A program made the position numbers and the translations under genes. Below are positions 57,320 to 64,000 of a DNA stretch of 64,000 nucleotides, in pieces. Below the pieces are notes generated by a model. It ran no database searches. It saw nothing but the letters and a program-made list of their open reading frames with translations, and was not told the DNA's origin. Each line of letters begins with the position of its first letter. Within the stretch, counting starts at the first letter, position 1. This stretch comes from Lithospermum erythrorhizon (lineage: Eukaryota > Streptophyta > Magnoliopsida > Boraginales > Boraginaceae), in the NCBI GenBank assembly GCA_019722365.1, contig JADFUC010001147.1, positions 186,001 through 250,000 on the forward strand, in the 5' to 3' direction.

Positions 57320-60118
57320 TGTTGGAATGTGAAGACCACTTTCCTAAAAACTTCTCAGAGGGGGGGCGCGGGGAAGTTCGACTTGTGGTCCCACCCCAAG
57401 CCCACCTCGAAGCAAGAATTTCCCTCAAAAACCCCAAAAGTAATCTATTTGAGGTGGTTCCAGGCTTGTAGGGCCCGTTTTCCTATTCGGTTTAGGGTTT
57501 TGTAATCTAGTATATCTCAGAGCCTATAAATAGGGGGCCTATTGGTTGATTATTTTATGTACTCAAATATTAGAATCATAGAGAAATAGTCTTGAGAGAT
57601 TGTGAGGCTTATAATTTGAATTTTCAATCTATAAAAAAACATCTAATTGAGAGATCATAGAATATGGTTCTTGAGTCCTGTAAACAATTCTTCGTGAAGT
57701 TTTATTAGTGGATCTATAGTGGGCCGAGAAGCTCATATCAGGGGCGTAAACTGTGAGTAAATCTTGTCTTGTTTATTGTTTTCTTTGTCATATCTCAATT
57801 AGTATAGGATCATCTATGCGGAAGTAGTTAATCATCATGGCGTAATCAGTTTATTATATTAATTTAGATAAAGCACCTAATTAGTCTAGTAACGAATGAG
57901 TTGTGATAATCAAGAATTGATTTAGAGGGATTTATAATGGAGACGGAGTCGATACTATAAGTGTTTATTTTGACGGAACTAATTTTCCGATGTAGAAGAT
58001 GCAATTGAAGATTATTTGTACACGAATGACTTGGCTAAACTACTATATGAGTAGTTTAAAGAAATTATTAGTAGAGAAATGAAACAAGTTATTGCAATAG
58101 CCTGGCAAGTAACTGGACAAGCCACGGTGTAATATGTCTCATAACGTGGCGAAAGAGACCACAACACGCGGGTAATGAAAGTGATATTTATTTGTATGAG
58201 AAACCCACTACTCATAATATGCATTCTCTCGATGAAAAATCTTTTTAATTTGGAATATTGTTGAAGGTACTTCGGAACCCGCGACTAATAATATGAACAA
58301 CATTATTAATCAATTAACAACGGTTGGATTTGATGTCATGACGAATGGAAAGTCTTTTAATTATTTTGGTGATCTCCGCCAAATAGTTTTAAACCCATGA
58401 GGGCTTCGAAGTGAGTCATTCTCGTAGGCATGACCTATTGAACTCTAAGATGTTGTCGTCAATTTTGGATGATGAAATTCAGTCAAGCGGAAACAAGTAC
58501 GGGTGGGATTCAGGCGACTTTTGTTTGGTGATGGAAAGAGAAAACAATAATGGAAGCAAGCATCGAAATGGTAGATTCGATCTAATGTCAAATGTCTAAT
58601 TGTGGCAAGAAATTTCACATTAAGAAGCATCAAGAAAGAAGAGTATGGTCAATGTAGTAAACGTAGTAAGATGCTCTTCATTTATCGAAGTAGTTTGACG
58701 ACTCTCAAAAGTTGGACTGAGCATCATATCAGGTTCAAGGATTAGCATAATGGCAAATTGTCGGAAATTAGGAAGATCTAATTTGTAGATGAAAGGGCCC
58801 TTAATTGTGTGTTTATGTTGATTGAGGTTATCAAATAGTTCCATACGAGGATTACTTAAGGTCGATATGTGCCCAAACCCATTGTGTAATCTTATTTCAG
58901 CTTAGTCAATTATTGTTGAGGGTTATGAAATTATATTTTGTGGCGAGTCCTCTAAGGCACAAAGGGAGCTCATGTTGTTGCTAAGGGTCGCAGTAATTTC
59001 CAGTAAGGTCAGAACCAAAGAGCGCTGCAAGGATCATCCTGATTAGCAAGCCAGGAAAAGACGAGGGCAGGGTCTCTCAACCTCTTTAATATTCTACTAA
59101 CTAAAAGAAGGTGTTTGATCGAACACCGAATGTCAATGAATGGATCAAGTGGGAGGCCAAGGACAAGAAAGTAGGCGATTCAATACGAAGAATCAAATTT
59201 GGAGGATTTCTAAGGCACCAAGATCAAGAAGGTTCGCAGTGAAGAAAGAACATGTTGTGATTTGAATGTGGGAAAAATCCAACAGGGCAATGGTTTTAGT
59301 TATGTCTCTTCAATAGCCAAGTTGGTGACATTCAAGGATGTTCTTGGATTGGTGAAGAAGACACTGAAATTGGGTTCAACTTCTCAAGTGGAAGTTCGGT
59401 GATGACGAACTCCGGTGTCAGCTGCAGTTCAAGACTAACGGGTGAAGACGTAGATGCAAATTTGTCTTCGGGCAAGATCTATGGAATGTAAGAACAAATT
59501 TGCCAAAACTTCGTGAGAGGGAGGTCGGGGGAAGTTCGACTGTGGTCTCAGCGACTCGTGCCCTCGACCTCAAGCAAGAATCGGCCTGGGACTGGGGGAA
59601 GTTCGACCCGCCTCGGTCCCGAACTTGCTCCCCGACGCTGGCCCGGTGACCTATTTGAGGCGGTTCTCGAGGCTTTTAGACCTGCTTTCCTATTCGGGTT
59701 TAGGGTTTTAGACTTAAAAGATCTCAGAGCCTATAAATAGGGTCTATCGTTGATTATTTTATGTACTCAAATATTAGAACCATATATAAATAGTCTTGAG
59801 AGATTTGTGAGACTTGTAATTAGAGATTTCAATCTTTAAGAAACCATCTAATTGAGAGATCATAGAATAGGGTTCTTGGGTCCTGTAAACAATTCTTCCT
59901 AAATTTTTATTAGTGGATCTGGGCAGCCAGTCGGGATTAGCTCTCATATTGCGGTAAACCAGATAAATCTGCCTTGTTTATTGCTTTCGTCTGCTTTGTC
60001 ATATCCTCGAATTAGTATAGAATTATCTATCCGAAAGTAGTTTATCATCTCAATCGCACTGCTATTATATTAATTTGAGATACCACGAATTAGTCTAGTA
60101 ACGGTGTAGATCCTAACA
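57320..60118 (+). mobile_element. Short Copia LTR retrotransposon (gag remnant only) with 5-bp target duplication
   Basis: 5' LTR is about 57320-57909 and 3' LTR 59479-60118, sharing GGGGAAGTTCGAC, TATTTGAGG, a CCTATAAATAGG promoter core, ATGTACTCAAATATTAGAA and TAGTGGATCT. The element begins TGTTGGAATG, ends CCTAACA, and is flanked by ATGAT on both sides (57315-57319 and 60119-60123). The interior of about 1.57 kb has Copia Gag in pieces: FDGTNF near 57970, INQLTTVGFDV near 58300, then HSRRHDLLNSKMLSS and NNNGSKHRNGR at 58411-58599, followed by a damaged knuckle. No protease beyond doubt, and no integrase, RT or RNase H. The 3' end of the interior resembles that of the element at 35060-38170. 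The primer site is not recognisable. Confidence 0.85.
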
Positions 60119-60123
60119 ATGAT

Positions 60124-63000
60124 AAGAATAGCCACCAAAATGGTTGGACGGGAATATCTAAAAAGACATGTTAATACTTATCAATTAGATGGTAGAATAA
60201 TCGACATCAATAGGTGAGATTATGAGTTCAAACTTCCATAAAAGCATAGAGGCTGGTCATCTCATCGATCTTTTTGTGTTGGGTGAAAATCATGTGCAAC
60301 AACAAGCGACGTTCGACTACCGTAGATAGAACTGTGATAAAAATATAAAGGCCTAAATTAAAAGTACCATGTGATGATTACTAAGAGTCAAACAAACACA
60401 AACAATTTACCAAATGCATTGCTAAACCAACTGTGCTACAAATCTGCATGATTCTGGTATAAAATATACAATATTTACATAACCTTCAAAAATCTGGGGA
60501 GGGGCATAGCAAGACCTTAGTTGTGCAAGGTGGTATAATTGCACCATTAAATTTTTTTTTAAACATCTTGTATTATATTTGAAGCTAATTTATATAAAGA
60601 TATTCCAGCGCAGCTATTGTCTAGCATGGACTTTCTATTAGTTTGGCTGAGGTCGAGTCTTGTCACTGTCCAGCTGTTTATTCCGGGATTTTATTGGCTG
60701 ATTCCCACATTGCTTGATTTCGTGGGCTTGCTTTTCATCTAACAATAAATTCTGGTTTCTTTTGCTATTACTTTCTTTTAGCCCCTTTTTTAAAAGTGTT
60801 AGTATTTTATTAGGAAGAATTTATTCTTCCAAATTATTGAGTTATTCTTGCTTCTAATTATTCTTGCAAACCATGTTACTTTATTTTTATTAAGTATTAT
60901 ATATTGAATTTTAATAAAATGCTCAATTTTATCATTGAATTGTTATAATTTAGTTAATTTTGAGCGCAGCTCGATTTTGATCGACTCAAATAACCAACAC
61001 AAAGCCCGAAAAAAAATCAAATGAGTTCTATTGATAACAACTCTAATATAAATAGAATGATAGTTTGCTTGATCGATTAATGTGACTAAACTCAAAAGTT
61101 TAAAACGACGCCGCTACCATATTTAAAAAAATCAAATAAAACGACAACTTTTAAAAAAATTATCGTCAAAGACTATCAAAATCTGACTTAGAACCGACTA
61201 AAGGGGAAGAAAAGTACCCTAGTTACCCTCTGGTTCCGTCCTTGGACCACACGAGTCGTCGACCAAATGCTTCGACCATCATTAATATTAGGGCGCTCGT
61301 TGGAGAAAAAGAGTCCTCAATAATGTTGAGCTGCTCATTTGATAAATTACGTCGAATTTATATGATGCTTTATCGTGAGCAGATTGAATCCATTAAACAT
61401 GTATAGGTTCCATTGATTTGTTTAAGAGGGGTTCCATCAGTGAAGAAACTAGATGGTCACATTCAATCAAGGGCAAAAGGCCGTATGCCATAACCACTCA
61501 CTCATGTTTATTTAAGTGCTACTCATTCAATCACTCATGCATCATTACGATCTCACGAAGTTCACTCATTTTAGTTTTCACTTTTACCTCAAGCAAATAT
61601 TATGTGAAATCAATCCTTAGTCAATGCATGTGCAAGGCAAGTGACGATCCTGTCGGCTGCATGACGGGCCTGATCACCAATGCTTCAAGCCAACTTCGAT
61701 ACGCCTCGGTCCAAAACGAGTTCCTACAAAAACAAGGACCGGTTGCCCAAATGAAACACTCCGACGATCAAGTCGCAATGGATCGAAGAAATGGGCCGAA
61801 AAAGAAGCCAGACAAAGTCAACTTATCGATTTACCTGCCACCTTTATACTATTCGCACCGCTACTTTGGTCGTGTCTCTTTGATGGCTCCTTTATTACCA
61901 ATAAATGATTATGTCATTATGCTCAGTAATTATGGTCTTAATTACTATCTCTAATTGAGCCAACTGCCGTTAGTCTCCAAATAGCTTCTTCTTTCTTCTT
62001 AATGGTTTGACACCAACCTCTTTTCTTTGGGTTTTCGATTGGGCCCATTCGCCATGGCCCAAAGTTCATTTATTCTGGGCCATTGCTTCTTGACCTCGAT
62101 CCATTTCTGGATGACCTAATTCATGGACCTGGCCCCTGACAAATTTATTTATTTTTGGGAATTATATCATATAGTCATTTCATATCTAAACAAAACTTTA
62201 AGAAAATAAAAAAGATGGTTATCAATCAATTATGATGGCTAAGAGCCTTAAGTAACACTGCCGAGTTGTTATACACATTCAAACAAAGATTTTTCAAGAT
62301 TAAATTATTAATTTATCCCTAAACACCCCTCCCCCTCTCCCCCTATTTTAAGTGGTGTTTTCAGAAGTTCACATTTGAGGTAAAATAATCATTTCAGCTA
62401 TTTTTTTTACTATTTCAGTGTGTGTTTAGTGTTTCCTACAATGGATGTAGGTATTAACATTCCCGGTTACTGAGATTCTATAAAATGTCACCTTAATTAT
62501 GAAAGTCGATACTTTTTTAGTCGAACCCGTCACACGAGACTTGCCTCGTAATGATTATTGGTTTGCCTAGTGTGATTAGGCTTGTTTAATGTAGACGCAC
62601 CATATATTGACAAACTTTCTAGAGTTATGAATTGTGGACTTTTGAGCTAATAATCATTGAGAAAAAAGACTTCTGAACCAACCAAATGGAAAACATGAAC
62701 GCGTAAAACAGTAGTATTCGTTGCCAATCGTAGTAGATAAAGTTTTGAAGCAATAATTAAGTCATACTATAACTGTCAATTTTTTTAAACATTAAAACAA
62801 TTTATATAAATAAGATTAATTTAGACTAAAAAAATATACGGAGTACTTTTTAAATGATTAACCAAACACGTCTGTTAAATTATGATATTCCCTCCATCCC
62901 AAAAACATAAAACGAAATGAGAGACGAAGTCTAACTAAATTAAGCACCCATTCACCAAGATTCATGATCACCAAACACATAGAACCCCAGGAAAAACCGT
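60124..63000. other. Intergenic region
   Basis: No supported gene. The longest open frame, 61418-61954 (178 codons, plus), matches no family I recognise. Its second half is less AT-rich and its N-terminal half looks like translated AT-rich DNA. 62020-62150 is rich in GGGCC words. A half MITE end (TTCCCTCCATCCC) is at about 62889. Confidence 0.35.
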
Positions 63001-63226
63001 ATAACTACAACAAAGCAATACAATAGTCCTACAACAAATTGATCCCCAGACGCCAGTTCCGTGACTTGAACAAGATGCAAACAATCAGACAAATAAGATG
63101 GATGCATCAGAGGACATGTACATTTTCATGCTCAATAATACAAGAGCAACTGTGAACGAGAAACCTCGGTAGTTCAAAAAATCTACAGCTATCAGGATAT
63201 ATTACTTGCTACCTGATAAAGAGCAA
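63001..63226 (-). other. Probable 3'UTR of the F-box/PP2 gene
   Basis: Directly follows the stop codon at 63227-63229 on the minus strand. AT-moderate and without open frames. Confidence 0.4.
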
Positions 63227-63415
63227 CTAAAAACGCTTTAATCTCTCCCTAAACTCGCTAGGATATATATGTACAGAGTCAACACATAGACCACCTTTTG
63301 TATGCGTGCAATCTATCTAAAGAATAGACTATAGGAGCCTGGTGGGAAAGGAAATTCAACCTCTCCATCAACTTCAAACCACCAGGTTTGCTGGAGATAA
63401 GCTACTGAAGCGAAT
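63227..63415 (-). pseudogene. F-box / phloem-protein-2-type (PP2-A) gene, last exon with internal deletion; continues past right edge
   Basis: The family links an N-terminal F-box (SCF ubiquitin ligase subunit) to a PP2 lectin-like domain. The minus strand has an acceptor TTTGTAG at 63416-63422, then FASVAYLQQTWWFEVDG and EVEFPFPPGSYSLFFR (63316-63414), the start of the PP2 domain. A stop follows at 63313-63315. In another frame, starting at the same spot, comes IDCTHTKGGLCVDSVHIYPS (63227-63316), the normal C-terminus of these proteins, with its own stop. About 80-90 residues expected between the two parts are missing, so roughly 250 bases have been lost and the reading frame is broken. 63423-64000 is intron; the F-box exons lie outside. 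Either a pseudogene or a collapse in the assembly. Confidence 0.8.
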
Positions 63416-63422
63416 CTACAAA

Positions 63423-64000
63423 GTAGATAAATCGATATCAATGCAAATAACAGATACCCACTATCTAACAAAGTAAAGAACTACTCCGCATATCTATCAG
63501 GTATAGTAAAGAACTATATCAGGTATTGCATCATCTACAATTGGAAACAAGTTCTAGCGTGTTATTGTGAGAAGAGAAAGTACCATAAGAGGCAAAATGA
63601 GAACTGCAGTGTCTTCATATTACTGAACACCAATTTATTTTGAATTCTTGAATCCTATTAGGATCACTAGAGCATGAAATAGTGAAGCTACAATAAAAAC
63701 AATGTGACATATCTAGGATCGACTCTATATTTCTAACGAGATATGAAACCAGAGCCATACTTTATATAAATAATAAAAAATGATTTACAACAGGTAAAAG
63801 AAAGAAACAGATGTGTCCCATTCCATAATGCTATAGCTTTAGCAAAAAATAAAATTTCAGATCATATTGTTAACTTCTCTTAGTTAGTCGCCACAGTTGA
63901 AGTAAAGATAAAACGAACAAAAAGTAAATTTTATCATTAGCAATTTCAACTAACAAATGACAAAGAGAAGTCGAACTTTATCAAACAATCTAAAACACAA
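63423..64000 (-). other. Intron of the F-box/PP2 gene (to window edge)
   Basis: AT-rich, no exon recognised. It precedes the acceptor of the last exon on the minus strand. Confidence 0.5.

Noticed and set aside
59513..59740. 75-codon open frame
   Set aside because: It lies inside the 3' LTR of the 57-60 kb Copia element.

Overview
This window is nuclear DNA of a flowering plant, most likely a eudicot. It is AT-rich, has intron-split genes with GT/AG junctions, carries typical plant housekeeping genes (plant HMG-CoA synthase, BAG, PP2-type and LPLAT proteins), and is dominated by Copia, CACTA, hAT-like and Stowaway-like elements. The exact lineage cannot be read from the sequence. There is no sign of bacterial, organellar or CRISPR content.

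Layout. 61-1697 (minus): first four exons of HMG-CoA synthase; the gene runs off the left edge. 1.9-8.1 kb: AT-rich intergenic DNA with a TCGAACC-rich repeat (about 2.1-2.37 kb) and a degenerate tandem repeat (about 3.1-4.3 kb). 8.1-20.0 kb: nested, heavily decayed minus-strand Copia retrotransposons. The pol end of element A is at 8.1-10.4 kb and its gag start at 19.1-20.0 kb. Between them lies element B with a full gag-pol domain order (12.25-16.1 kb), flanked by two direct copies of a 1.2 kb block. 20.9-25.1 kb (plus): proteasome subunit alpha-4 gene with a probable 3.4 kb 5'UTR intron full of MITEs and a short disrupted stretch in the coding exon. 27.3-27.9 kb: solo LTR. 29.0-30.3 kb (minus): complete BAG-family co-chaperone gene, four exons. 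35.06-38.17 kb (plus): short Copia element with LTRs, primer-binding site and polypurine tract. 38.6-43.3 kb (minus): complete MBOAT lysophospholipid acyltransferase gene, eight exons. 44.8-49.7 kb: CACTA transposon with TNP2-type transposase remnants (minus); 50.1-54.4 kb: a second CACTA-like module with a minisatellite. 57.3-60.1 kb (plus): short Copia element with a clear 5-bp target duplication. 63.2-63.4 kb (minus): last exon of an F-box/PP2-type gene with an internal deletion.

The host genes do not form a pathway or an operon-like group. HMGS supplies the mevalonate pathway, PAC1 belongs to the 20S proteasome, BAG is an Hsp70 co-factor, LPLAT remodels membrane lipids at the ER, and the PP2 protein is a probable SCF subunit. 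They are ordinary neighbours separated by transposon-rich DNA.

Two points recur. Several short elements keep LTRs and gag but lack most of pol, and two of them (35-38 kb and 57-60 kb) share a 3' internal module. Also, short scrambled stretches break otherwise well conserved coding sequence (proteasome gene, PP2 gene, both Copia copies), so some lesions may be consensus errors rather than biology. I did not find a convincing new biological system. The best leads are the duplicated block around element B, the paired hairpins in the solo LTR, and the two short Copia relatives.
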